Source of the DNA: Clarireedia homoeocarpa
Taxonomy: Eukaryota > Ascomycota > Leotiomycetes > Helotiales > Rutstroemiaceae
Reading direction: 5' to 3'
Assembly: GCA_001465935.1 (NCBI GenBank)
Contig: LNKV01000047.1
Span: forward strand, 62,001 to 126,000
Length of the DNA: 64,000 nucleotides
The notes below the pieces were generated by a model. It was not told the origin of the DNA and did not search any database. It saw only the letters and a list, made by a program, of their open reading frames with translations. Made by a program: the position numbers and the translations under genes. Position 1 is the stretch's first letter; the number at the start of each line of letters is the position of its first letter. Below, one piece after another: positions 47,633 through 60,970 of this stretch.

Positions 47633-49010
47633 TATAGCCCGTGGATGCTATGGCCTGTCGATGCTATAGCTGGTGGCCGCCCTCGACTGCTCAGATCTCG
47701 TGTACTTGTTCGGTGTGGGTTACAAGGCGGCTGATGGCGGGCTGCTAAATGAGGTTACACCAAGCGAGACAATACGACTACGGTGAAATGTCCCAAATGC
47801 TCGTTTTCTCTCTTCAACCCAAGAATGATACGGAAAAGGTAAAAATCGCAAGTTCAGTCACTTTTCCCCGCTGTCTTTATCATTCGCCCATGTATCGTGT
47901 CGTGTATATTAATAAAAGCCGTTGCTGAAATGTCGATGGAGGCTGGAGGCTTTCGAACGTGGTAGGATTCGACGTGCAGGCTTGACACGTTCTGATATGG
48001 GTTTGTGTGGCTTGTTGCTTGAAAGGATTCGCAAGAGACAAAAGGTCCTTCGTGGACTCCGGGCGAAACGGCTCGGGAATATGCGCTCCTCTAGGCGTGA
48101 TGCGATGCAATGCTGTGGGATAGAGCAGAAAGGCCTGAGGACTTCCAGATAGAGTAGTGGGGAGGAGAGGTCGAAACGCGGATTGTCGAGTGGGAGGCTG
48201 AGAGGGGTGTCATATAATAACGAGAGCGTGATTCAATGTGGTGATGCCTGGACAAAATTAAATCTAATAGAGCCCGTTGAATCCGGAAAGATAGGAAAGA
48301 CTTCCTCGAGGTCAGATCAGCTTAAAAAGAAAGAAGAAGGATGCTTCCAATGTTTTCTGGAAGACGAGGAGCAGGTAGTATAGGTAGGAAGAAGGAACGC
48401 CAAAGCTGGACGGGGTATATTTCTCGAGGCCGATGGATTACTTGGGCAAAGGAAGCGTGTGTTTGAAGTGAGCTGGTGTGTGGACTAATTCGATGTCATG
48501 CATTCCCTGATGATGGAGAAGGATAGGGAGATCATTCGCATTCGATCCGTGCCCTTGGGTAGGGAAACTTAAGAAATGTACGGAGCCAGAGGGATGGATG
48601 GTGGATGTGCTGGATGGTGTGGGTATTGATGATGATAGTGAAAGTGTTTGAAAAGAAGGTCAAAAATCTCAAAGCGGTTTGGTCGTGTGCTTCGTCTGAT
48701 GATAGTATGGCATGAATATTGGTCGGCGACTGTGCTTTAGTTGGATTGCAAGCTATCAAAATGGGGAATATAATAATCTGAATGTGGAGAGGGAGGAGGC
48801 TTCCCGGGTGGTTCTGATTCGAGTGGTTGATCTCTTGCTCTCGCCAGCTTTTTCTTTTTTTCTCCTGGGATAGAATTCTCTGCTTTGACTACCGCTCCAC
48901 TTGTGGTAGAATTAAGAAAAAGATTAGGAATGATTAAAACGAATATTAATTATTATCTCTGGAAGGAACGAGAGAAGATGATACACACGAGAGAAAAAAG
49001 ATGCACCCCT

Positions 49011-49060
49011 TTGCTGTGCTTTGCTTTGCTTCGCTTCGCTTTGCTTTGCTTTGCTTTGCT
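49011..49060. repeat. TTTGC/TTCGC pentanucleotide repeat
   Basis: About nine 5-bp units (TTTGC with two TTCGC variants), ending in GCTGATGAGATG. Confidence 0.9.
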
Positions 49061-49871
49061 GATGAGATGTGAGATGACGGAGCTGTGGGAGCTCTACTCC
49101 TCAGAGGCGGTGACCTTTTTCCCTTTTCCTTAGGGGAATTTTTATTGCTGGGTTACCCGCCTAGCTCGATTTCTATGCGTGCGAAAAGGACTCTTGAGAA
49201 GCTTTTGCGTAGGGAATCAACATGGCAAGGGGTCAAATGTTCCTAGAGAGTCTAGGGAGTATCTGGGTCCAAGTGGGCTCACACCGGGGGGGGATTCGCT
49301 GTTTTGGGTATAGGGTCTAGGGATATTCTTCCATCGCCCGGATCTTACACCCTTTTCTTATAGGACTCGATTTTATGATCTCCAAGGATATACATGGGGA
49401 TGATCGTTCTATGACTGGGATAGTGGAATTCGAAATCCTTTTCTGCTTCCCAAACTTCATCATTTCGTGGATAAAAGGAGCTTTTCCTTTTTTTTTCATA
49501 TTTCGGTAATCAGAGTCGTATTTGCCTAAAAGTGTAGATACCCTTGACCTATTGCAGTAGTACAATCGATGGATGTATCGGCCGGTCGATTAGATTAAGG
49601 CAAAGCTAGAGTTACTCTTCCTTTTTTTCCTTTCTTTCTTTCTTATTTGGTGATTCTTTTTCGGTGGCTCTTTCGTCCAGTACGACATGGGGCGTGGTCA
49701 TGGATGTCAAAGCAGCTAGAGGTGTAAAAATAGTGACGAATTAGAAGGGGCTTAAAAGGCCTGATTATACGCATTTTCCTTAGCATTTCTGGCCACATTT
49801 GACATGTCATCGCCCCCTTGTACAAGTAGGTTACGGATCTACTCTGTAAACTACATAGTAGAACCTAAAAT

Positions 49872-49931
49872 GCTGCTACGGCTACGGCTACGGCTACGGC
49901 CACTGCTACTGCTACTGCTATCGCTACTGCT
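49872..49931. repeat. GCTACG/GCTACT hexanucleotide repeat
   Basis: About ten 6-bp units, five GCTACG-type followed by GCTACT-type copies, read as Arg/Leu or Ser runs in artefactual frames on both strands. Confidence 0.9.
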
Positions 49932-50142
49932 AGCACTTCTATGGTCAGCTACGGGTGCCAGACTATCCACCGTCCGGAATGCCCCAGAACCCTGGAAAAC
50001 CAAATATCTTCTACCTTTTGGTGGCCCGCGTGGTTTTGATGGAAAAGAATGGGATTGAACGAAGGGGGAAGCGTCGCGTTGACTAGCGAATAAGATGAAG
50101 GGGAATCTAAGGAACGAACATACTACAAAGTATGTGTGAACC

Positions 50143-50192
50143 AAATAAACAAATGCAAATGGATGAACAAAATAAACAAATGCAAATGGATG
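50143..50192. repeat. 23-bp direct repeat, 27-bp period
   Basis: The string AAATAAACAAATGCAAATGG plus ATG occurs at 50143-50165 and again at 50170-50192 without mismatch, separated by 4 bp. Confidence 0.9.
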
Positions 50193-50644
50193 TCGCGTTT
50201 CAGCATCTCACTTCATCAATTCCTCAAAGTACAAAGTAGCATGGTAGCATGCTGGTGCTATTTCCTTTTTCGCTGTACAAAGCAATCCATCTCGTCGCAT
50301 TAGCATAGCATAAATCGTGGCGACCGCTTACCTAGCAGCAAGGGAAATATCCACGTAAGGTCCTACGTACGTCCAGGCGGGCTGTGGACTTGGTACGGAC
50401 ATGCTCGAAGACTGTACAGCGTACAGCCTAGAAGGCCGACTTGCCAGCTGGGAGCAGCAGCAGCGACAACAACACATCTGTAGCAAGTAGCTGGCTACCT
50501 ATTCATCGTTCATGCTCAATCGACCTCGAGTCATCCATCAACCAACCAGTCGACCCTCCCTCCTTAGCAACGTCGCAACTCGCCTGTACATCTTGCATAA
50601 ATGAACATCACGATACAAAACAGCATTCGATCGATCCTTGCCGC

Positions 50645-50771
50645 TACCTTACCTTCCTTACCTTCCTTACCTTCCTTACCTTTGGTTGCCTTTGCCATTC
50701 TTTACCTTGCCTGACCCTCCCTACCTTGCCTTGCCTTGCCTTGCCTTGCCTTGCCTCGCCTTGCCTCGCCT
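50645..50771. repeat. CCTTA / CCTTG pyrimidine-rich repeat block
   Basis: Two adjacent arrays: about four 9-bp units of type CCTTACCTT (50645-50685) and about ten pentamers CCTTG with CCTCG variants (50721-50771). The plus strand is almost free of A in the second array. Confidence 0.85.
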
Positions 50772-53111
50772 TACTGTATGTACTCCACACATCAACCATC
50801 TTTGTGAAACTGTGAAACCTTCGATTTCTTTCCTTTTTCCTGTTTTCCTCACTGAGATTCCCTTCTCCCTTCTCCGGCCCGGCACTTGAGGCAGATCATT
50901 CATTTATACTCTCCCGGGATGGTTGGTTCTTCTCCTCCTATCCCTGCCCATCACACTCCCCAACTGATCTCATTTCATCCGACCATCTCATCTCATCATA
51001 CGAACCATTCTGGATTGGGTATTCTTCTTGCTTAAACTGGCCTTGTACCATACCAATAGCATAAGTACGCACAACTTCCCCTCTACGCTTTTACTGTGCG
51101 GAATAAAAATCGCGTCGCAAAGGGTGCTAAACACCGACAATTTGTTTGCGCAATCTTGTACAGAAGTACAGCAGCAGGATTTTAATTCTCCTGGAGAAAG
51201 GTATAAGCCGGTGGCTCAAGGTGCCATATTTGTAACGCCAGGTTGAACTCATCGGGGAAAATAAACAAATAAGAAGGAGATGATTTGAGGAATCAAGTCA
51301 CCTCACAGATTGTTACCTCTCTTTCGCCTGTTGCGTCTGTGCTGGCTCGTTCGCTCCCTTGGCTTCTTCGTTGGTCTACTGGGACTGAGCTGAACTACCT
51401 ACATACTACTCATCTCGTCGCATTGGGCACAATAGCGGGATGGAAGCGGGCGGACATTAAGGATAACATCAATCCACAATCGAACTAATGGCTGTCATTT
51501 CTCACGCTGAAAAGTAAAAGGGAAAACGGGAATGGTCACTCGTGAGCCTTGATCGTGATAGGAAATAGAATAGCAGAACTAGTGGAATAGTGGAAGCCGA
51601 GAAGTATCGGGAATCCACTCAATATTTGATAGAATCGATTTCCGCATCATTGAATAGCAAGCCAACCTTACTACTACCGGACCGTACCAGCTCATACCAT
51701 ACTAAGTAAGAGTCCTCGACTCTGTCCTTCTATCTTGCTTTGCCTTCGCTACCGAGTACGTCTGGGACCATCAACAGTATCTACGGCCTCGATACTGAGT
51801 TGCGCTCCCTTCCAACGAATCACAGCACCACTTGTCCTGCAATGTAGAGATCGACACTTGGATGCTCGGGAGTGTCAGGTCATCAGCGCCCATCACATTA
51901 TTTGACTTGGAATATGCATTAGCAGGACAGGGTCAGGCAACGCCACAACTGACAGGGCTAGCATTTCGGAAGGAAATCCGAAAAGATCGAGTGCTGTTGA
52001 GCGCGAGCGCATCGCAGGAAAATAAAATAAACAAATCCCTTTCGTACCATCGTACGTTGGCTAGATAGGTAGCAGCTAGACTTTACTTTCTTGCGACCAG
52101 TAAGTGTATCTGCACTTCCTCCAACTCTTAGATTCGAGGGGGAAAAGCAACCCCTGGGCTTTGGGAGTGAATTTTGGGACTTTGCCTATTGTACTGTAGT
52201 TCATGCTATTCAACTATGAGGCCGGCCCACGGTCAGCGCCGTAGATTAACTCATCGTATTCACCGCTGCAGTGGAATCTGCAATCCATTTTAACAGCACT
52301 CTCAGATGGTACTTACTACAAGTATACCGCCGTACTTGCATCTTGCATGATCCCCATATCTAGCCTTGGCTGGGCTAGTTAGCCAGAGGTAGTTGGCAAT
52401 CACGGACGTGGTAGAGCTGTCATGGAGAACAACAAATGTACTTTCCAGAGAAAGGATGGGAATGTGGGAATACGCAAGTCTCACCAGCGCAACATATCCT
52501 CTTCCCCCTTCTTACTTTGGGACTTTTCCGTGGATAACGCCCTGCTGATGGAACTATTTCCCATGCCATGGCCAACCAACAATCCTCCCTTGTCTGGTAG
52601 GTAGCCTTGGTATCTAACATATCACACATTTTATCATATTCCGCTGTAATCACCGGGAAGCGCTATTCGTTGTTCGCCATTTAGTCATATGAGCTATGAA
52701 TAGAAACCAACCACCGATTTTCAGAAGCCAAAACTACACAGTACCTTATGCCGGTAGCTTATTTTGACAGAAAACAAATCTGGTGAACGAACAAACGAAC
52801 TGACTAAATCATGCGGAGATTTGCTGATATACTTTTGGTCTGGTAAGCCAAGCAGAAAGAAGATAAAAGTGGATGGTGCTGACATGGATCTGTTTACATA
52901 TACTTTGTACTTGGCTTTTCCCCTCCTCTCAATTGGATAGAGGCCGAGAAAAAGGTCGTGGCTGTGCTCGTTTGGCAGGATTAGTCCTCGTCAGCAGCTT
53001 CTCTGGCCTCTCCCATGAGCTGTCTGGGCAAGGGGCTTGGATGTTGTGGGTGCCTGAGGCATCAATTCACGGGGATACGCGATACGACGTAAAAAGGTGG
53101 AATTTGAGTGG

Positions 53112-53141
53112 CTTGTCCTTACTTGTCCTTACTTGTCCTTA
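53112..53141. repeat. 10-bp tandem repeat, three perfect copies
   Basis: The unit CTTGTCCTTA is repeated three times head to tail without mismatch. Confidence 0.95.
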
Positions 53142-56100
53142 CATAAAGTAAAATCCCCCTTCATCTGCGTCGCGTATTCTCAAACCAGAAATGCCTCTGA
53201 GATGTTGTAAAATCTTACGCAGGAAGAACAAGAAAAAAAATTCTAGGAATATACTCCCTCCCAGTCCTTGAGGACATACTTTCCAACTATATACGAAGTA
53301 GATAGCAACTTATTACAATCCTACATCTTCGCTCCATCCTCTGTAGATCCGAAATAGGTGGGTAGCTTTCTCAAAGAGGCGATAGTCTCCTTTCGGTACT
53401 TGCAATTCTCGGGAACCGTCACACAAGCCGAGAGGCTCGAAAAGACCTCCCCCTGCCGTACTTTGTAGATCCTTATGGAGATCATTGCAGCAAAGTAACC
53501 ATCAAGGTGGTTTCTTGAGTGTTGTTTGCGTGAGAGGCGGCCGCCGGGCAAAGGGGATTTGCCTATCTCTGCGTATGAGGATATCGTTCTCTTCACAAAC
53601 GAGCGCCAGCATCATCTCCGCGACTGATGACTTCCACTCTTATGTCCCCTTCCTTCCCTCTCTACCGTGGCTTCAATAGTTTGGAAAGCTAGAAAGCGAA
53701 AGCTTTGACGTGTACTTCGTACCGCGGGTAGCTTTCCAGCATTTGCTCGTACGTCGCTTCTCCTTACCTTGCCTCACATCATCATTATCATTTCAATAAT
53801 CCAATGCCAAGTTAGCTCGTCTTACCCATCCCCCCACGCATTAGGCGACTCGAGAGTCGAAAGGCATAGATAGAAAGAATAAAAAAATCCATGTAGCACA
53901 CGATTTGCTCGAATATCAAAATCGTCCTACTCCTGTACAACATCATGCAAGGTCCCATTCCCATCATTACCGACCGCCGGAACTCCCTTCTGCGCTTCCT
54001 CTACTCCTCCATGCCTCTCCTTTTTCTCCCGTACGAGGTGGGATAAAGTTGCAATCACCGTGTCCCATCCCAGGAAATAAAAATGTCCTGGTCATACAAT
54101 ACAATACAATACACACCGTACCGGGACGGAATAGCAGCCCCCGTTTCGTTTTGTGGCACCGCATCATAACGCCTTCTTTGCCTCACAAATACCGTTGGCA
54201 AAAGCAGATATGAATGGACAGGATCATAAGTAAGCGCAGGGCAAGCTTTGTATCCAATGAATCGGATCAAGCTACGTATAGAGTGAGAGTAGGCTTTCTT
54301 AAAATATGCGTCCCGCTCCGCCACCAACGAGGGCTCCTCCTTCGCATGTGATGCGGCGTGGTTATACTCAGCATTGTGAACAACCTTCTACCAACAAAAC
54401 AAAAACAAAAAAATGGACCAACTCTCAGACCCAAAGCACTACTTCTCTTCTGCTCTGCTCTACTCCACAACTCCTCCCAGCCAGCAAAGCCATCGAAAGG
54501 CAAACTCCGTACATCAGTTCTAGCCCCAAATTCTCCCTATATTGAAAGGCTACGTGCATGATCCTAATTCTCCCCGATACCCACAGTCCCACACACCAAG
54601 AGTTTCGGTACAGTCCGTATTTCATTTCTTTTCCTTTCCTCTTCTAGTACTGATCTCTTTACTTTTTCGCCTTTGCGAAGGTCGCCAAGAATTGCCACAG
54701 GCTCAGCTGCGTTGGGGAACAGGTGCCCTTGCATCCACTGTGCAACCTGAGAATTTCCTACCCACGGCTTCGGGTTTTGTGTCACTCTTAGTGATTATGC
54801 TGGATAAGCCGGATGGCGGATGAGCAAGGTAATGTAAGGTTGGGTGAGGTTGGGTGAGGTTGGCAGCTTATTGCGGTGTTGTATGACGATGATATGATGA
54901 TGCATGAAGCCGTCCGAACAAGTCTGCGTTTGTGCTCTGTTTCTTTTTGCCCGTCGCGCTTCCTGGAGCTCGAGTTGTTGGGATGATTATTGCCATTTTA
55001 TCTTTGCTATAGCCTTCTTTTCCGGCTATCTCGTGTTTTGTTCCTTGTTGCCCGTACAGCTAATGCTTTTTTCTTCTATCATTCACGATGCATGACATCT
55101 CGAACACAAGCAGTCAGCTTGACCTACGTCTCGCCATAAATTGCGACTTCCCCAAACACAAAGAGTAAGCCCAACGCACTGCATCTCTCATTTTGGGTCA
55201 TCAGTGTACGCTGTTGCCCACGTGTGGATGAATAGATAGGTGTCCATTTTTGGCGGAGTAAGCATTACACGCCACGTGGGAACGAACAAATCGGGACATG
55301 TTGGGCATAGGACGAGACGGGATGGATGGAATGTTGTGGTGAGATGATGAATGTGAGTCGTCTGTGGAAGGGAGCTGGGCTGGGCTGATCGTAGCCTCGA
55401 ATTATCCAATGGATTGATCGGCTGTTTGTAGCTCTCCCGTGCTGACGGGTTGATTGCGTCGTGGAGGGGAGTAGGGCTGGACCTGCAATCTGTGGAGAGG
55501 GCTGTGAAATTAATTGAAAGAAGTCGCCATAAATGTTTTATATGAGATATTTATTGACTTTCCGGCTAGGACACACCTCGGAGTGTCCCTACGCCTTGAC
55601 TTATTACGAGGCCAACAAAAAAGTTGTTTGCTGGTCGGTGCGAGCGGGATGGTTGCGATGGGATTGAAGATCACCTGTATTCCAGGTCATGGATGGCTTT
55701 ACAACCGGAATGTTGCTAGGAATATTTCGATATGAAATAATATCACTAGAAGTATGGACCCTTGCTACGGCAAATATATCACCTCTTCAAGACTTATGCC
55801 TTCTTTGATTCGTCCCCATTTTGACCATTAAATACCCTCATGCTTGTCTGAATTGGCCCGGGACACAGAAAACTCTTCGACTCAGCCGTCGGGTTTACAT
55901 CAAATGAAACAATCTCCTGAACCCATAGGTGGTATATATAAAATCAGCAGACGCGTGATCTGAAGCTCCCGTAGATATATATCCTGTCGAGTGAGGGAAC
56001 CGCTCAACGGCTTGATTTCCCCGCACGCCATAATTCATAGGAGAATTGTCAATAGTTCCTATCTGTAGGCACATAGAGAGAAATGTAACTATCAGAGCGT

Positions 56101-56533
56101 TGGGAAGAAAGGAAATAGAAAAGCAACGATTTTTGCTCATCGGATTTATGTAGATGAAAGTAGCCTGTCAGGATGAAGTGAGGTCGTCGTGGGTTTGGTA
56201 GATAATCAGTGATTGAAGAATGCAGCAAATAATCTTAACAGATCTTCGTGCTAGATGCTAGAACGGAGCTTCTGTATCCAGTTATCGAGCATGTCAGTTA
56301 GCTCTTGCTCAGGTAGAAATACATGATATCGTTCTTTCTATATCCGGCAACATCATGTCCACGACCATACCTCATCGTTTCTCCAAGCTGTTAAGCTTTC
56401 ACACCACAAAAACATGCATTATTATTTGGAAATCATTTGTTAGAAGCATAGAGATACCTTGACTGTAATATCACATAGGCTCATCGTTAGCTACTCGTCT
56501 ACTCTCCCTAACCCCATCCTCTTCTATCCTCTC

Positions 56534-59294
56534 ATGGAGCAAGGTCGAAGACGAAAACGAGTGCGACATCACTCGGATAGTTCAATATACTCAACGGCGG
56601 TTCTGAATCCTTCTGAGTCTGACTCCTCTTCCGGCCATGAGACAAGGCGACGGAAGCTTATCACTTCGCACTCACAAGTAGCATATGCTACGCGTTTGGC
56701 AGACCCTATTCACATGACGGCAGGCCAACCATATGGTTTGGGCTCATCAGCACGAAGTATAGCAGACCGTTTCTTGTCCCCATTTAATCAGTTGATAGCC
56801 CAAGATACACAAGGTTCTCCTAAACCATGTGAGTACTGCTAATACTGGACCTTCAGCCGTAATGCGACTATTAACCATCTTTGCCAGCGGTGTTTGATGA
56901 CTCCGAGTTCTCTTGGAGCTCTTCCGACCTTGCAAAAGACTCTGATACCACCCGCAGCCTGGCAAATGCTTTGGGTTTATTAAGTCTCTTGGATGAGGGT
57001 GGAGGAGCGCCCGAACGATCTGAGATGGTAAATCCACAAAGATTGCCTCCTACAAAACATAAGATTCCTCATCTACAAAGGGAGGACTTCAGCATGTGGT
57101 GTACGGACCTGACGGTTAACCATGTATCTATCCCGTCACCGCCGTGCAAGCCGAGTCAACAGTGTCCCCAGAACGGCGAGCGATCGCCCGAGGTTCTAGA
57201 GAACAGGCAAAATACTGCAGACACAGACAGCGACGAAAAAATAGGCCCTGAGGACTTCGTGTTGTTGGCGAGCGATAAGCCGGAAAAAGATCGAACATCC
57301 ACAGACAATACTCAGACTGATGGTGCAATCCTCACCGCAAGTAGTGACACAAGTGTGAACGAAGAGCGCGGTCGCCATTCCCGTAGGAGAGGCTCATCAG
57401 ACACCAGTTCCGAGTTAACACCAGACACGGCAGCTCGAATGAGAAAAATTAAAGGTAAACATCGAAGAGAGAGAACAGGATCTTCAGATGATGAGAAGCA
57501 CTGGACAAGAATAACATATGGCTGTATTCTTCCCAAGAAACGTGATTCTGCACAAACTCGACAGAAGTATATCAATAAACTACGAGCTGGTCAATTTGAC
57601 GGTTCATACGAGGAGCTGATTGAGATTAATCGAATTCTCGACCAGATGGAAAATCCAGAGGCTTCCGATCCGTTTGAGGATGTTTCCAGCGATTCATTAG
57701 ATGATGAGGATGATGTGACTAAACCATTTAGTGCCAGGAGTCATACTACAGAGAATATAGATGGAGATTATTTTGTGCGAGATCCAGGCCCAGCCCCGCG
57801 AAGTCCTGTCGCTAGAAATGAGCCCGTTCGATCTGTTGAGCAGCTGCATGATGAGGCAGAAATTGGCGTATGGAGGGGACGGGAGGCGTCAACCCAACCA
57901 CCTTGGATGTTTGAACGTGAGGAAAATAATGTGCTTGTCGTCGACGTGCCATTTTTCTATGATGAGAGCTCTGGCACTGTGATGGAAACAAGAGAAAGGG
58001 ATCATGACGTCGCTAAAATTTCTGCTCAAGAGATATCGCAGCAAGCCCTTGCCTCATCAGGATCGAGGGAATCTCAATCTACAGTCGCCGATGAAGTCAA
58101 TCATACGCAGTCAGAAAATAAACAGGATCCAGATGATGAAGAAACAGCACATCTTACTTGCCGTCAACCTAAGAAGAACGAGGATTGCTTCGTAAACACT
58201 GTACACGTTCCCGCCCCAGGACTCAATGTCTGGATGGATTGTTTCCCTGACCAGAACTTACGACAACCCCTACAGACAACCGTACAACACATCTCAATTC
58301 ACCATGGTCAACCAAAAACCCATGATCCCATCCTTGCATACATTCAATCTACCACCTCGCCCATGATGCATCTCCGCGTCAACGGGGAAAAGCGCTCTTC
58401 CCAGCTGCAAGATGCGTCTGAGGACTATGCTGTTGTTCGAAAGCTCGCCGAAACGACTGGTCGTGAAAGATGGTGGGAGTTTTGTATCGAGGATATTCAA
58501 TGTGCTGTTTGTGATAAGTTGGTTAAGGATCAGCGACGGAGGGATCGTGTAAGTTGTTCTTCCTTTATTTGAGTCTCGTACGGAGGGAAGTGGTGTTGGA
58601 AGTCAATGAAACGGAACTAATGAGATGTAGAATCGTATGACTAGACTGTATAGTAGGACCAAAGGGACGATTAAGAGGTTGCATCAACACTGTATGGATT
58701 CGTGCTGTCATGTTGTTTGCACGCATTATCGTAGGGTATGAGTTCCATTCCGACTTGTTTTTTCTTTGGATTGTTCCTTCTGCTTCATCTTTGTCTTCCT
58801 GGAGGGTATGCTGACGCATACAAAAGAGCCATCAAGTCTTTCAAAAACTCACCCTAACTACCATGCAATCCATTAAATACATCACCCTTACAACGAACTC
58901 CCGCACCTCATGTATGGATCCAGATACCCTCGTCGCAGCAGTCAATGTTCTCAAATCCTACGTTGATAACCTCGAAGGACTGGAAATATGTCTGCACTCA
59001 GAAAGTCATGAAGGAAACAGATACGTGCTGTGCGCTAGAATTTCGAGACAGGAGGGCAGGAGGTTCGTCTGCGCATTTTTGGAGCTGGAGAAATTGTTGC
59101 TGCCGAGAGGGAGACTGAGGATTCGGGGATTAGAAAGACACGAGACGTTGGAAGAGATGTGGAGAGGGGTAAGGAGAGGGTGGTGGGTTGGCTGTGGGGG
59201 GAGGGATAGAGCTGGAAGAGAAGGCAGAAGGGAGAGGAGGACTAGAAAAGGGAACAATGTTGTGAGTGACGATGAATATTGTGGTGAGTGGTGA
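56534..59294 (+). CDS. Uncharacterised four-exon gene, basic N-terminus and Cys-rich C-terminal third
   Basis: I do not recognise the family. Four exons join in frame: 56534-56828, 56888-58548, 58631-58735 and 58827-59294, with introns of 59, 82 and 91 nt that have GTGAGT, GTAAGT and GTATGA donors and CTAAT/CTGAC branch sites; the product is 842 aa. The N-terminus is strongly basic (QGRRRKRVRHH), suggesting nuclear targeting. The middle is hydrophilic, Ser/Glu/Asp-rich and probably disordered. The C-terminal part is better ordered: RWWEFCIEDIQCAVCDKL, then, across two splice junctions, HQHCMDSCCHVVCTHYRR and YVDNLEGLEICLHSE, with several Cys/His that could bind metal. The ATG was chosen as the first in frame after stops; an upstream exon is possible. 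The last ~50 residues are Gly/Arg-rich and might be mis-joined. Confidence 0.7.
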
Positions 59295-60970
59295 TGCAGT
59301 TTGAAGGACATGAAGAAATTTTGTAGGAGATGCTCGTATTGTGTCTGTTCGCATTGCGTATCCTGGGAATTTGGGTACAAATTGGTTGTGGACACAGGCT
59401 CCAAAAACTTGGAAAAGAGTCCTTCAAGTTGCCACCATGGTTTAGGATGCCGATTGCCTGTTTGAAAATAGCAGCATAGCGTAGCGTAGTATCGTCAATT
59501 TCTTAGTAACCGTCTTATGACTTGATAAGAAAAATATCTCGCATCCCAATCGAGGATATCTTGACGCCTGTCTTTGGTCTTCAAAAAACAGGGAATGGAA
59601 TTCCTTGCTCACCTACTTATTGTACTGTGTCCGCCCCTCCATCTTATGTATCAAGCAGTAATCAATGATACCACTAGCATGAGTAGTTGGCTCATCGGCG
59701 CCGTTCGCACTCCTCAAACCTGGTCGTATATCCACGAATGGTTTGTCTCATCCAGCAGCCCACTATCACCAGAGCTGAACTAATGCTACAGCAAGTTGAA
59801 GAGCTCATCGGCGATACATATAGAACCATGACCGGATCTCATATGAATACACCTCACAACTCTTCGACAGCTTCACAGCGCTAGCTACAACTATTGGCGA
59901 AACAAACACCCAATCGACTCCCCAGCCCAGACACTAGCACTGCCGTGCAGTGGAACAATTCTTGACTTGTCCAAGCCGCAAATTTTCGACAGTTCATGGA
60001 AAGGGATATCCTGACTCTACACTGATGTCCTTGACATCAAATGACTCCTTAGTGTAACAAGATTTGGTGGTCTAGTTCTGTCATATATAGCAGGGAAGCC
60101 CCCCAAACGAATAAAACGATGTGCTGAAAACCACGAATAAGTAAATAAGACGATGAAGATTGGCGATAGCGACTCAGAACGGACAGTTGATGTCGAGATA
60201 TATACCTGATGCGCTGTCATGGGAGATTATGATGTTCTAGGCGTTGGGACTGAGCTCTCTGCCGGAATATTGTGCGGAGATAAATACCGTGAGGACAGTA
60301 GCTGAAGCGATTGTGAAACATAGTGTGTTGCTTTATCAAATTACAGTTGAGCCTTAGATAGAGGAGAGTAGATTTCTTGAGATGGGCACGTGATCTCGAT
60401 CACACCCGTTTGAAAAGGTTCGATGTCCATCAAAAGTGCCATAGCCCATATACAATGAATGGTGGCGAAATGATTTGACAGAAGTGACAACATGCCAACC
60501 AGAGTCGATATCAAGAATGGGCTCAACAGGACCCATCAGGAAGCCTTGTCCCCATGCGATAAGTCACAGATTTTCGAAGCACAGAAAGTTCATTCGTCCC
60601 GCAAATGCTCAATGATGCCATTTCAGAGGAATTCCGTGAACCCAAGTATCTCATGGAAGGAATAAATTTTCTGGAGAGCAGGCAATTGGTCTCTAGGAGA
60701 CCCATTCATTGTCGACCTTAAGCTCAACCTCAAAAACATCTTGCTTATATAATCTAAGCTACACCCGCGCTTAATCATCCGCTCCGCGCTAAAATCGAAA
60801 CACACGTCTGTACCTGGAGCCTAGCTTACAAGCTCAAGCTCTCCATAACAATCAATCCATCTCCATCTATCTATCAAGCAACGACCTCACCCACGACACA
60901 AAGCCGAGATCTAGGAACAGTCAATTGAGCAAAGCAGGTACCCTTTCAGAAAGAAGATAAATCAGCAGCC
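59295..60970. other. Intergenic between the uncharacterised gene and UMP1
   Basis: No frame carries a recognisable domain. The right part should be the UMP1 promoter. Confidence 0.5.

Larger units (their letters stand above)
46205..56533. other. 10.3-kb gene-poor region upstream of the Medusa gene
   Basis: I see no supportable protein gene. At least one 5' exon and the promoter of the minus-strand Medusa gene must lie in its left part. The stretch is rich in simple repeats (separate entries) and in pyrimidine-only runs on alternating strands. Short open frames are scattered and mostly caused by these repeats. Long, intron-bearing leaders are plausible for developmental regulators of this type, but no transcript can be read from sequence alone. 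Confidence 0.5.
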
